This document shows positions 27,503 to 39,094 of a DNA stretch of 50,171 nt, one piece after another (the stretch's first letter is position 1; every line of letters starts with the position of its first letter). Below the pieces are notes generated by a model, which was given only the letters and a program-made list of their open reading frames with translations, was not told the origin of the DNA and made no database searches. Made by a program: the position numbers and the translations under genes. The stretch lies in the NCBI RefSeq assembly GCF_000003815.2, contig NC_049982.1:13962334-14012504 (forward strand). The letters are read 5' to 3'. The DNA comes from Branchiostoma floridae. Taxonomy: Eukaryota; Chordata; Leptocardii; Amphioxiformes; Branchiostomatidae.

Positions 27503-30500
27503 TGTGATATATAAACGGACACGCTCAAACATTCAGGGTAAAAACTATACCTCCAATTAACATTGAATTGATGATTTCGTGTGCTTAAGTACTGAGCTTT
27601 TGAGCTCTGAATGCCTGATCCTCTACTCTCTTTCCCACGTGCACCTCATCTCTAAGCTTACCCTAGTTTGTTTGATCTTTTCGTGCTATTATGTAGCGAT
27701 GAAAACGCCGACAGCACGACAAACCCGGATTTGGGGTTCGCAGAAACGACGATTGAACTGGTTCTGTTTAAGGAAAAGGGGAAACACAAACTCTGTGCCT
27801 CAGGCCTCAAGTCGCCCTCGCTTTTCCACCATGATTGCATGATATCACCTAAACCTAGGTTTTCCTTTTCCGATTTTGGAAGGCCATTCGTCTTAAAACA
27901 GCAGCGTAGGACAGGCGACCACCAGCGGCGGCTTACTTCAAAGCTTGTAGTCGGATCAAAATTGACTTTTGACGATCCCTCTTCTGGGAATGCAGATTCC
28001 TGGAGTACTTCTGGACTCACGCTGAACAAGAGAGGGGTTTTGGGAAAGACCTTTTTCATGGCAACGCGAGAATTTTCTGGATCCCAGGTTTATGTTGGAG
28101 TAACGTTAGGCCTTCCCGGGCGCTACACAGTAAGATACCTTCTTCCGTCGTTTGGGTGGTCTCCTTTTAAATCGGTATAAAACTGCTCTTAAACAGAAGC
28201 AAAGAGAAAGGGACGGTATGTGCGAGAGGTTCCATTCCCATGGTCACAAGTTACATATTATTGAGTAAAGCCAATCGTGGAACAAGAGTTTGACGGGTGA
28301 GAAAATGCAAAGATCTGGTAGGCATGCGGTTAAGGCGTCGGATGTCGTGAAAATCGCAGTTAGGACAGATTACGCGAAGGACGCATGTCAACAAGTAGGG
28401 ATGGATCATGAGAAAATATCATATCAACAGGACTAACCTTTCTGCAAAAAGACCTTTGTGCATATATCCTGGCGTACGAGTGCTGGGTATCAGGCTAGCT
28501 CACTCAAGTCTCAAGTGGAATCATCGAACTATTATGCACGCACGAAAAATGGTACCGCTTTCCGGAGAACATTCGCTTTCTAGTTTGAAATCAAAACGTT
28601 TATGTAAAGAACTGTCGAAGTACCAAGTTGAGGGGATCTAAGTCGTAAGCTATAGTCGTAAGCTTGTGTGGGCGGAGTCTTATCGCCCCACCTTCAGCAG
28701 TGCAATTGGCATTGCCTATAGCGTACTAGCTAAAGGCGAGGCTTTCGCTTCTAATCCCGCCAAGAAAAATAACAGCTGTGACCATTATTTTCTTGATGCT
28801 AAGTGGTGTTGGATCAAATATCACACATTTATATAATACAAATGTACAAATAGAAAGAGTTAAGCCCGACTGTTTTCAGGTTGCCGTAACTACAGTATTC
28901 CGATGTCATAAATGTGTATTTAGTTTCCCCGTGTTACCTGCGGTCACAATCATGCTGAATATCACACCATCACCACCACGTCTCGTTTTGATAAACGAAT
29001 ATTGAACCAAAAGATCAAAGACTTCATTTATGCAACGACGTAAAATACTTAGATACTACATTTACAGTTGCACTTACAGTTGAATGGGATTGCCATTAAA
29101 TCCACACCAACCGAGGGGGCGCTTTGAAAACGTCTACACTCCAGATATCTTTAGAATGACAGCTACCGAAACGTCTCGGAAAGTGATGTCCAAGCTCCTT
29201 CCCCATCGACTTCAATGAAGATTTGAGCTCAGTGCAGATACAGCAGTTTTTGCCAGAGGCTATACGCGGAAGAATAGAGTATGCTATTTCCCTTTGGTAC
29301 AGTGTAGTGTATATACCTTTGTATTTTTACCTACATCTTTTTACCTTTTATTAGTCCAATGTACAAATTTATGATTCAATGCAAACATAAAAGTAACCTT
29401 TTGAAGAAATGGCAATAGTACTAGCATGGCTATTTCAAGAAAGGTTCCACCCTTCTCCATTAAGTCCTTTAGCATGTCTATATTATCTACATCTGAAAAG
29501 TTTGGTTGTCTGTGTTGTAGTCTGATTAGATCGTCTTATAGCAGCCCGCCCAAAGCTCCTATCAGCGGAGTATGCCGGTTACACAGACTGCAAAACTGTA
29601 TCAAACAAAACTAGTTAAAATAACACACTACTTCTCTCTTGTATACCAGACTAACTTTCGACGGTTAGTGAAGCTACAATCAATTTAAGATCATTGCCTA
29701 AAAATATACTGCCCTGTACCAAAGGAAAATATCATCCATTCTTTCTTAATTCATTAATAAGAAAATAGTGGAAGGTCAAAATGCCAATTTAGCTAACCGA
29801 GATACCTTAACTGGGAAGAAGGTTGGGTATAAGTTTCAACCATTTAAAATCTTGCTCCTAAAGCATATCAGATGCGTTTTGAAAGCATTTTCAGTTTGTT
29901 TGGAATATTTCCATACCTCTCATGGTCGTCTACTGCTACTTTTGACGATAGTTTGCAAGAATTATTCCTCAATAAACCATTTTCGAGGATGACTGATTTC
30001 TGCCTTCATATCTCTATCTCTCATCGAGTCCAATTTCCATGCCTTTTATGTGTATTTCAATCAGACTCAGAAAAGACTTCAATGTTACCAGTCGTGAACT
30101 GTCACGGTGGGGCTCTATCTTTTGGATCTCTTACAGTTGCTCAATCTGTTCTACGAGCCTCCTGGATCAATAGTTATATACTGACCGCGTCTGGTTTTGT
30201 CACGAATCTTTGGTTTGGCCTAATGTTGTGGCGATTCAGTGTAAAACAAGTTAACCCTTCGCAGAGCAACGGGATCCTACTAAACCTGGTAAAGGCGGAG
30301 CGAAATCGGCGAACGTGTTTGGAGGATTACGTCAAGTCAATGGCCCCCAACGCACAGCCCATGGCTTTAACATCTCTCGATCGTGTAAACAACTTCGTCT
30401 TCCACTGTCTTCAAAAAAGGAGTCGAACCCAATAACCCAGGACCTAGAGTTAGCTTTTACCAGTTTTAGACTTGAGTAGACACCTTTGATATTGTATTTT

Positions 30501-32046
30501 TTATACATTGTCTGAATCTCTCATGTTACCTGCAAGAATTTGCAATAAACTTTACATGTATAACAACAAAGATTCATGTGTTAAGACGTGGTCGTGTGTA
30601 CACACGTCAGACGGACCGTCGCAATTATTTGCCGGTACCACTGTCTCCTTGTCAAGTCTGATGAGACAACATTGATAACCAACTTGTACAGCAACTGAAG
30701 AATCCAATAGCGGTGCCATGAGCCATGACTATCAAGATCTGGTAAACCAGCTGACGTGTCTGATTAGTCCAGCAGGGCGCTGTTCTAGAAATAGTTGAGG
30801 ATCAGAGGAATGTAACCACAAAGAGAGAGCAAATAAAGCGTTTTACAAGAAAGGATCAATAAACCGTAAAAAAAACGCGACACCATGCAACAAACGCCAC
30901 CGCCTTCAAACGGACAAAGTTGGTCACATGAGGGCGTTTACCCTTGTCTGTGTTAGGCAGGAAACATTTTGTGCATTCTGATGAATTTTGACTAGCTATA
31001 GCTTGTACAAGAGCAGAACTATGATTTCAGAACATAACGTTATCAGCTAATAGCAGAGCTGACGTAATCTAGATGCAGTAAGCAATTCACTATTACATCG
31101 TGTAAAATCATTAAAGGACTTCAGAGTAGTAGGTACAATTGATATCAGTAGTATTATCACTTGCGAATGTTGAGAAATAAATACAAAACATCAAAATAAA
31201 ATGATATCAATTTTAGTCAAATGTTAAATGTACGTGGTTACGAAATTCACATGTTTTGATAAGTCACACTGGACATATCTGGAGCCCGAAGAATTGACCT
31301 ATCTCTTTAAATTTGTCCTCGCGCTCAATTCTGTGCGTCTTTCCCTGGCGGTCCTATTTTGGCGTTCCTCTCTTCGACGATTTTACTTGTTGACCTTACG
31401 CATTATCTCCGCACAATTGGCCAACAAATGTCACCACTCGAGCTCTGGGCCTTCTTATCCAAACTGTGACATAACGAAGTTCACATTAATTAATCACAGC
31501 TTCTCTAGATACTAAAATGGTCCGATAACGATATATCATACATTGGTAAAATATGTATTGCAGAAATCCGTGAAATTGCAAAGTTATCACTACATTGCAC
31601 ATGAGAAACAGCTTTATTGTATGCCTATTTCAGCGGATGAACATAGAAACATTACAGCACTTATAGCATGTCCAATGGAACGGTAGGCCCTGGGGGACTT
31701 GACTTTCATCTTAAATCTTTAGTGATCATGAGGGGAAATCCATTGCCACTAACCATATATTATAAGGTTGGATAGGAGACTTGAGTCGCCCAGTCACCTT
31801 GCATGCCCTACATAAAGAAAATCGGTGCTTTTGGTCTTGTGCACCGAGAGATTATTTTGGACAGCGGACAACCTGGTCATATGCTTATCTAAAACATCGC
31901 GATGATAAAACATCATGATGTAGGTGCAAGTGAAAGAGATTGCGAATGGCCGATTAAATCAGTTATGGTCATGGTTCTTTTGATCGTCACATCGTAGATG
32001 TACATATGTTGCAATGTTAGGTCTGCCCCGTCACTTTGGTGACTAT
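27503..32046. other. Long intergenic region without recognised gene
   Basis: No exon with family resemblance was found. Two longer open stretches exist, 27668-28180 (plus, 170 codons, also open on the minus strand at 27658-28059) and 29872-30435 (plus, 187 codons). Neither starts with a convincing ATG context or resembles a known protein, and both look like chance frames or decayed repeats. Octamers TAACGTTA lie at 28101-28108 and 31035-31042. Confidence 0.4.
30393..30556 (+). repeat. Dispersed repeat tail, second copy
   Basis: Shares ordered blocks with 9581-9762 (TTCGTCT.CC..TG.CTTC.AAAAAAG.AGTC.AACCCAA and a TTGCAATAAAC end). It probably marks the 3' tail of a truncated non-LTR element inserted in the same orientation. 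Confidence 0.4.
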
Positions 32047-32686
32047 GGCCCCGTTCATGATGCAAAAATTAATGCGGATGCATCCGCATGTGCGTACATC
32101 AGATCATGATCCGCATGCAAACGGTTTACATTTTGTGTCCACGATGCCAACGGGCAATCCGTTTCAGATCCGCGTCAGGGAATTAGAACATTACGCAACA
32201 ACAGAACATTGCGAAAAAGATGGCGGATCCCCAGCTGTTGTTGTTAGTGTTTTTCCTGAAAATGCTGTGTGCCCGCGGAAGGGAACGTACGAGGCGGCAG
32301 CGACGAAAGGTTTTGTGCCTTGACCTGACTGCAGTGAGATGCGGCCATGGTGACCGCTAAAATTTCAGTTTCCCGCGTCACGGCGCGAACTTTGACCCCA
32401 CGTTACCCGGATGTAATGCGGATTCACGCCGCAGTTGCGTTCATGATGACAGTTCGCAAATGCGGATTTAAAAAATCCGTTTCAAATCCACCTCCCGAGG
32501 TGGTCCCGAAAAATCCGCATCAAATCCGTTTCGGAGCATTCATGATGAGAAATTTATCCGCATCGGCCAAANNNNNNNNNNNNNNNNNNNNNNNNNNNNN
32601 NNNNNNNNNNNNNNNNNNNNNNNNNNNNNNNNNNNNNNNNNNNNNNNNNNNNNNNNNNNNNNNNNNNNNNNATCATGAACGGGGCC
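32047..32686. mobile_element. TIR element of about 640 bp with internal gap
   Basis: The left end GGCCCCGTTCATGAT (32047-32061) and the right end ATCATGAACGGGGCC (32672-32686) are perfect 15-bp inverted repeats. Both are flanked by TAT (32044-32046 and 32687-32689), which looks like a 3-bp target duplication. Inside, the words ATCCGCAT, AAATCCGTTTC and TTCATGATG recur in both orientations as subterminal repeats. A frame across the left part exists but has no transposase features. The 100-N gap lies against the right end, so true length is unknown. A 3-bp duplication recalls PIF/Harbinger, though TAT is not their usual TWA. Confidence 0.65.
32572..32671. other. Assembly gap (100 N)
   Basis: 100 Ns directly abut the right inverted end of the element at 32047-32686. 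The repeat itself may have broken the assembly. Confidence 0.98.
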
Positions 32687-32689
32687 TAT

Positions 32690-33819
32690 GACCCAGCCGA
32701 TCGCGCCGAGGACAGGGCATCATTCGAATGTCTACTTTATCAACTTTCGATGGCAGGCTCTGTGCCTTACCATGGTGGGAACGAGTGACGGGAATCAGTG
32801 TTCGGTTCCGTAGAGGAGGCATGAGAAACGGCTACCACGCCCAACTGGAGGAGTAGAAATGGTCATACTGAGTAAGCGTGCGGTCTGTGGGCGTTCTGGA
32901 TAAGAACCTGAACTTCTTCTGTCTGTCCTTGACATATCACAGGTATCCTCTTGAGGAGTGTTCTGGGAAGAATAGTTAGTGAGCTATCACAACACACCTT
33001 TCTAAGAATACGAGGGAAAAGGTAAACGACAGACCCATGAGAGCAACGACTCAAGGGACTGATCGAGGGAAAATGGTTGTAGCAGATATGTGGTTGCCCA
33101 GGGTGTCATTAGCTATGTAAAAGTAGACGGGATTGTCTCAATGTGGCTTGTGACTGGAGGTGGTTGACTGCGCGTGCGGTGGAGGGTGGTTCGGTGGCCG
33201 ATCAGGGTTCACTTTATCTAGCATACATATTTGGGTGGTACATACCTATCTCAGTGAACAACCTATAGGACTTATTCATTTCGTATTTGTTGTGTTTTAT
33301 TTGGTAGTGTTTTGTAGTTGATCTCTCTGGCGATAGTCCCTTTGGAAATCTTTAAACTTCATCGGATATTTGGCGCGTTCGGATATTTGGAAAGTTCAAA
33401 GCTGGCGCAGGTTTCGACGCCAACGGTGTCACTGCAGCATCAAACATTTGGTCATCGCTAGGTGCAAGTGAGCCTCATCGCCACCTTCCAACTCTTAGGC
33501 GATTTCCTCTTCCTGGTACTTGATACGTGCATCTTTCGTAACGGAGGACGTCCTCCCATGCACGTGTCCATGTTTGGCTTCCCTGAAACACCACATAACA
33601 TTTGTATATATTCCCCTCGACGACATCCTCCAATCGCACCAACGCGTTTGTCACAACTCTTCAAAGAGCAAAGTCGATCTCTTAAGCGACGATTTCATTG
33701 CAAAGGTTAACCATATCCACCAGAGCCTCACGACCACCGTAGGCCTTCTTGTGTGTATCAAGAAGGATTAAGATCTTCGTGTCTAATGTATTATGAATTC
33801 TTAGGGGCGGCCTCTCTGG
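32690..33819. other. Intergenic, nothing recognised
   Basis: The stretch between the TIR element and the putative neuropeptide promoter has small open frames on both strands (for example 33458-33771) with no splice borders or family resemblance that I can support. Confidence 0.35.
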
Positions 33820-33949
33820 TGACGTCACGAGCCATACAGGCGAAGAAAGTCAGGTATAAAACGACCCGTCTCGCCTGCCTGTTGGTAGTAGAACCCGGAG
33901 AGCTGGATCTTGACACTTCGAGGTGAAAATCATCTTCTCTATCGAAAAC
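33820..33949 (+). promoter_or_regulatory. CRE + TATA promoter and non-coding first exon (proposed)
   Basis: A perfect cAMP-response element TGACGTCA lies at 33820-33827 and a TATAAAA box at 33855-33861, 27 bp further on. A transcription start would be expected near 33885. The transcript would then meet a strong donor (AAAAC|gtgagt) at 33949/33950. This fits a short untranslated exon that splices to the acceptor ttctgttctcag at 35256, whose exon holds the neuropeptide start codon 37 bases in. CRE/TATA promoters are common in neuropeptide genes. The link is inferred from spacing and splice signals, not proven. Confidence 0.42.
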
Positions 33950-34663
33950 GTGAGTAGCACTTGGTTTCTGTGGCTATCTGAGACGTGTATCTGTTGGTTT
34001 TATCACTTGTCAAGTGTCGCAACCAATGTAGATTCAGGATGCTCGGCCAATGTGAAACATATGTAACAGCATTTCCTATCAGAATTTCCCTAGATATATT
34101 CGGTGTATGGTTAGATGTAGTGGCCACATTCATATCAGCTTTGATATTTGTGATTTGTCTAGTGACCTTATCCCATGGTCGGTGAGACTGACACCATTGA
34201 ATTGGTGACATTGTCGGCTGTACAAAATGTTAAACTGGAAGAGCAAAATGTCCAAAGACGTGTCCTTGTAAGCTAGACTCAAGCTAACACTCAAAAACAT
34301 TTGGAACGAAAATAGGAATAGTTGCTTATCTGAGACGTTTTGGTCGGTGGGTTATCTGTCATGTCAGCGTTTTCCACTGTGAGGGTTTTTGTTTATCGAC
34401 TGACGCAAACGACCTAATGACTAGCTTGCCATGGAAGGAGCAGGGGAAATAACAGACCAAACCGGATTCCCACTCACAATACTCGTCAAAAAACTCATTT
34501 TTTTATATCCCTGTCAACAGTATAAAACTATTGCAATAGCAGAATTATATTCTACAGAACCTGCTCTACAATTCATGGTTCAAACGGAAGGATGATGTCA
34601 AATATTTGGCCCTGTCGTTAGGATACATAAAGCTGCTTATATTGATCTAATAGAGCATATGAT

Positions 34664-34911
34664 ATGGTCTGTGATGCACCATGGAAGCTGCCCCTTAGCG
34701 CCTTGATAACCATCGTCATGTTGCTAGGAGCAACGCGGTTGTTGGCGATAACGGCCGGTCTGGGTTCTGGCCTGCCCGGCCAGGAGAAAAGTAGCATACA
34801 TCATACAAATGTCCCCAAGTCATCACCCCAACGTATGAACCGCCCGGCGGAAAAAGGAGGGATGTTGCATGAAAGTTTGCATCCTTCCGTGCCGCGGTGT
34901 AGATTCCTCAG
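34664..34911 (+). CDS. Possible secreted-protein exon (speculative)
   Basis: An ATG-started frame of 82 codons encodes a signal-peptide-like N-terminus: short polar head, then SALITIVMLLGATRLLAITA, then a polar, basic region. It ends either at a TGA (34913-34915) or at a donor CTCAG|gtgata at 34911. It lies in the proposed intron 1 of the neuropeptide gene. Splicing it to the 35257 or 37261 exon breaks the frame, so it is not an alternative start of that precursor. It matches nothing I know and may be chance. Confidence 0.2.
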
Positions 34912-35293
34912 GTGATAATATCTAAATCTGTCGATATCACCTAAAGGAGGGGGAATTGGTGTCATTAATATGCGCATATTGTGTACCTGGCGGCGTCTCT
35001 AAACATCCTCTTTCTCCATGAAGGATCACGCCTCATGTTGCTTAGAGGAGAACAATTTGTGACGATTCCACCTTGAAGCAATCTATGATAAGACGATAAG
35101 ACAAACACATAACATCTTCCTATCCTACAGCGTGTACGGCAGCATGCATAACGATGCAGGTAAATACTAAATGTCTTCAACTCAGAAGCTTGGATGAAGA
35201 TAAAGTCATAAACAAAAGATGACAACAAACTAACGGCAGTAAATTTCTGTTCTCAGAAACGGGTGATCTCGCTGAGTGAGTCCTGAAGGCTAC

Positions 35294-38200
35294 ATGATGC
35301 AGACACCAATCTTCCTGTGTTCTGTTGTCCTCGTCGGAGCTGTTTGCGGGCAACTGTCGGAGACGAACAACTTTCCACAAAACGGCAATGTAAGTGGTTG
35401 TGTATACGTGTAGTCTCGGTTGACCTGTTGGTTCATAATTCGATGGTAAATGTTTTCCCATCTCTTGTGTGGGTTTGGATGGGAGCGACCCTGATTTCCT
35501 ACAATACTGATCACACTGACTGGTGCCTACAACGTTCAGGGAGGCGTATAGTGACAGATGTAGATAGACCACAGATGGCTATCACTGAAAGCACACGATA
35601 TCCCCAAACGTAGGGCTAAATCACTGTTTTCCATATTTGTATATTACAATGTCCGAGGTACATGAATAGGTTTCCATTGCATTCATAACGTTATCACAAA
35701 ATTGTATCATTCTTAAAGCCCATCGTCTCAGCGACTTATCCGACCAATGCTTGACTAAAGGTTGATAAACGGTGCCCGGTAGCTTGTCAGCAAATGCAGC
35801 TTTTAATGTAATACTACTCTCTTTACTAGGTTTCTCCATCCATATATCTTCTTTAAGATTCATCGCATGAGCTGTTACCTCTTATGGTAGAATTAGTAAA
35901 TGCCCATATCCAAGGGAATGTTTCTTTCACCAAACGGTGGATGGTATCATTTCTCTACATCCAAATCTGATAAACTGGAATCTTTTCAACCTACTCTTAT
36001 GTATCTGTCTTATAAGAAAAAAAGTGCACAGATTCCTTTTCGGCTCTACTTTAAAGGAATATGTCAGCTTTGCGAGCAGTTTAACATGTGGCTTTTGGCT
36101 TTACCTATTTCCTTTGCCTCCTCAAAGTCGGAAGAAAGTCTTAAGATAACAGAGCGAGTTGACAAGCGCTAGAGGCAGATGCTGAAAGCATCAGACTAGC
36201 CCACGTCCGAACTCAAAGTCTTCGCTGTAACTGCTTTTTAAAAGGCCTGACTTTGATTTACATCCGTTATTGGGAGATAAGTGGGCTTTCAGGGCAGCAG
36301 TATTGACGTAAAAAGATCCCAAGCTCAATAAGAGACATTCCATTGAGATATAAAACTACTGCATTCTTCTTTAGTACAAGAGAAGTATTTTCCTTGATAA
36401 GGACTGGGGAATATGTACTCCCCAAAATAGACCCATGCCAGCCACTGTGGCCGCTGTTTTTTTCAGGAAAGATGCCTTAAGTATCAGATATAGTGCAATG
36501 GTGATTGAACAGAAGAAAATAACGTTTTAATCGATAAGTATGAATGGCTTAATGAGTAACCTTTATAAACATAAGCAAATGGTGTGTCATTGGCAAGTCG
36601 TTGCCTTCCTATTAGCGATTCTCAAAGCAAAGTGACTTGCTCTTAAATATTGCTCATCTATCTACATGACCGTTGTTGAGAATAAGCGTAATTTGTTGGG
36701 TAATACATATGGGTCAACGTACGAACGTGCAGATGTCAATCACGATATCCAGTTTATATGGCTTGAAAGGAATGGAGGCAAAAGCCTTTTTATGACTGAA
36801 CAAATACAATCGATATATCTATCTTTCCTCCAACGATAATCTATATAAAGACCGCATGCGATGCATTTTGTTCGGCTTTCAGTATCCAATGGGTCCTAGT
36901 TGCAGATGCCTTACGGGCATAGTTGTACTTAGGAACTCTAGTACTGAGCACAGGAAACTGACCTTCCGGATAATTGATAAGCGTCATGGTTCAATCGGTC
37001 AGGAGTACAGAAGACGTAATCACTGTGGAACTAAAACTATAAGTGAACATGTCGTGGGACCTAGTGATCCATAGAAGATACATATTTGAACTTTTGTTGA
37101 AAGTTGAATGATTAAATGTCAATGTCCATCTTATGGCTGGTGATACCATGTGTGTTGGTTAGGCGTTAGGTACCACTCACTACTATTCCGTTTGTAGACA
37201 TGTCCTTAGTGTGTTGTTCTGCATGTGTTGACGTAACTGTTCGGCGCTTCATTTCAACAGAGGCGGCTGTCCCCTGAGCGCTCGGCGACCGTGCTACGAC
37301 AGTTTCTCCACCTGGAAGGGGCGGTCGGCTCGCCAGTTTCTCCGTCCGATGGGCGGGCCCTGGAAACCGGAGACAAGAGAAGCTTCCGGAACGGTGTGGG
37401 GAAAAGAAGGGACAGCGAGGAGGAACGACTTCCACAGAACCGCGGAGCAACCGAGTTGAAGGCTGAGGCCACCATTTTCTCGCAAAACGGAGACCCTCAC
37501 GACGAGGGTGCAAAGGCAGCCTCAGAGAAGCGGTCGTTCCGCAACGGAGTTGGAAAACGAACCCACTTTCGCATTGTCGCAGACGCGTCACTGGGTGGAC
37601 TGGATGAACCGGAAGCACTTCGTCAAACGGGAGGCGACGCAAACAGTCCGTCACTGTCACGTGATCTATGGGCGGAAGTTCAGGGAAAAGACGATGAACA
37701 GGTTTGTGGCAGTTCGTAGTCATTTTTGTAACATACATGACGTGTATGGTCACATATTCGTTCAGGATCGTTCTATTACCATCTTACGCGTTCTATTATC
37801 ATCGTAAACTTGTCCATGGTTTGGTACTGCTCAAGATATCCATCCAGAGGAGGATATGTTGTAAATCACATATCATGAAAAACGAAAAAAAAGAAGAGAA
37901 TCAAATAAATTTCCCAAAACATATGAACGTTAAGCCAAACGCAATGTCTACGTTGCAAACGTTTTCTAACGGCAGCCGAGACCTCCCTGTCAGAACACAG
38001 GTACCAACCAGAAAAACGTAGCGATCCCTCCATTCAACCGTTGCTTGAAGCGAAGAAAATTGACCATGTATATACTCGTGGGTCGTGACATAAAGACATG
38101 TCCGTAGGTCGCTGTTGTCATCACGCGTTGGCTTGAGTTACGACTTTGAACAATCCCCTATCAGCATCAGGTTAATCAATAATATCGCACCATGTCAGGC

Positions 38201-39094
38201 CGGGCGGTCACGCACAGAAGTGCCTGACTGTCGGTTGCCGTGACGACTTTTATGACAAGTCATTGACAAGTGTATGATCGATGAGGTAAAAGTAAATCCG
38301 ATGGAAAATAAATACTAATAGCCAATCCGAGGATTTCAGCGACCTGCATGATTTTATAGGCAATAAATCATATCATATCTTGTTGACAAAATGATGAATA
38401 ACAACTGATGCCACACCACGTGCATTTTGGGATTATTCAGGGAGATTAAAGGGGAACTGAAATCCAGAAACAGGTGTTCCGTTCCATTAAAAAAATTGTA
38501 GTGTTGGCAACCAACTAGACATAGAGTTTTCCAAAACTGGCTACATGTTTCTGACATAGGACGGCTTTCCCGCGATGACATCTAGCGAGATAATTTCAAA
38601 GGACAGTTTGTGGCTGCCAATAACAACATGTAAGAACATATTACAGGCGACTGACTATCTGTTCCTCCTGGCATATCTCGCTGGAACTACAACCTACCAA
38701 AACGGAGCGCTTGTGCTGAAGTATCACTATCAACTCCATCATTTTAATGCATTTAAAAATGCATCAGGGTGCATTGTTAATTTACTATTGTCTACGAGTC
38801 GTGTAATATGTAGAAACTGATGGTTTCTGTGCGTTAAAATCAGATTGTTGGTTTGTTTAGTGTCCCGCCTGTGGATTAGACGGCAGCGGTGTGTGCGTGC
38901 TGAAAGGAGTGTGCTGCCGCCATGACTCCGGCTGTGTGCTACGGAAGGACGTCTGCTCCAGTCTTCCCGACCGCGCCCTCTGCGCCAGCCTTCAGTACAG
39001 CGCCACCTGTCGGACGGACGGGAAGTGCGTCGCGCCGGGAGTCTGTTGCCGTGCCGCTGACCACTCTTGCTTCCTGGACCCCGAGTGCGACTAG
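35294..39094 (+). CDS. Neuropeptide S / NG-peptide precursor with neurophysin domain
   Basis: Coding exons 35294-35389, 37261-37701 and 38861-39094 are all phase 0 with GT/AG borders, giving 256 residues. Exon 1 (opening at 35257) gives a signal peptide (MMQTPIFLCSVVLVGAVCG) and a few residues. Exon 2 carries two copies of SFRNGVG (residues 73-79 and 124-130), each between Lys-Arg pairs, so processing would release SFRNGV-amide with the Gly as amide donor. Exon 3 encodes a 77-residue neurophysin domain with 14 cysteines (CPACG..., GVCC, KCVAPGVCC, ...PEC). Vertebrate neuropeptide S begins SFRNGVG but lacks neurophysin; echinoderm and hemichordate NG peptides keep it. The peptide would be secreted and would act on an NPS/CCAP-type receptor (family knowledge). 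There is no vasotocin-like nonapeptide. The class is already described in amphioxus. Confidence 0.95.
37381..37554 (+). other. Two SFRNGVG-KR mature peptide segments
   Basis: Copy 1 is 37381-37401 and copy 2 is 37534-37554, each preceded and followed by Lys-Arg codons. Over the 11 codons KR-SFRNGVG-KR the copies differ at seven codons and ten bases, all synonymous. Dibasic sites plus Gly point to prohormone convertase cleavage, basic-residue trimming and C-terminal amidation. Confidence 0.92.

Noticed and set aside
27668-28180. 170-codon plus-strand frame with an overlapping minus-strand frame
   Set aside because: No convincing ATG, no family resemblance and no hydrophobic or motif pattern; open on both strands, which suggests composition rather than coding.
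28316-28365. tRNA-like words (GCATGCGGTTAAGGCGTCGGA)
   Set aside because: Resembles a tRNA-Ser/Leu A-box region, but no matching B box, anticodon stem or acceptor stem follows.
29872-30435. 187-codon plus-strand frame
   Set aside because: Its 3' part overlaps a dispersed repeat tail and the translation resembles nothing known; treated as chance or decayed repeat.
33458-33771. Open frames on both strands with a vaguely retroelement-like composition
   Set aside because: No recognisable reverse transcriptase or endonuclease motif and no repeat partner in the window.
35294-35389. Possible vasotocin/oxytocin-type nonapeptide before the neurophysin domain
   Set aside because: No CxxxxCP-G pattern exists in any exon; the peptides here are SFRNGVG.
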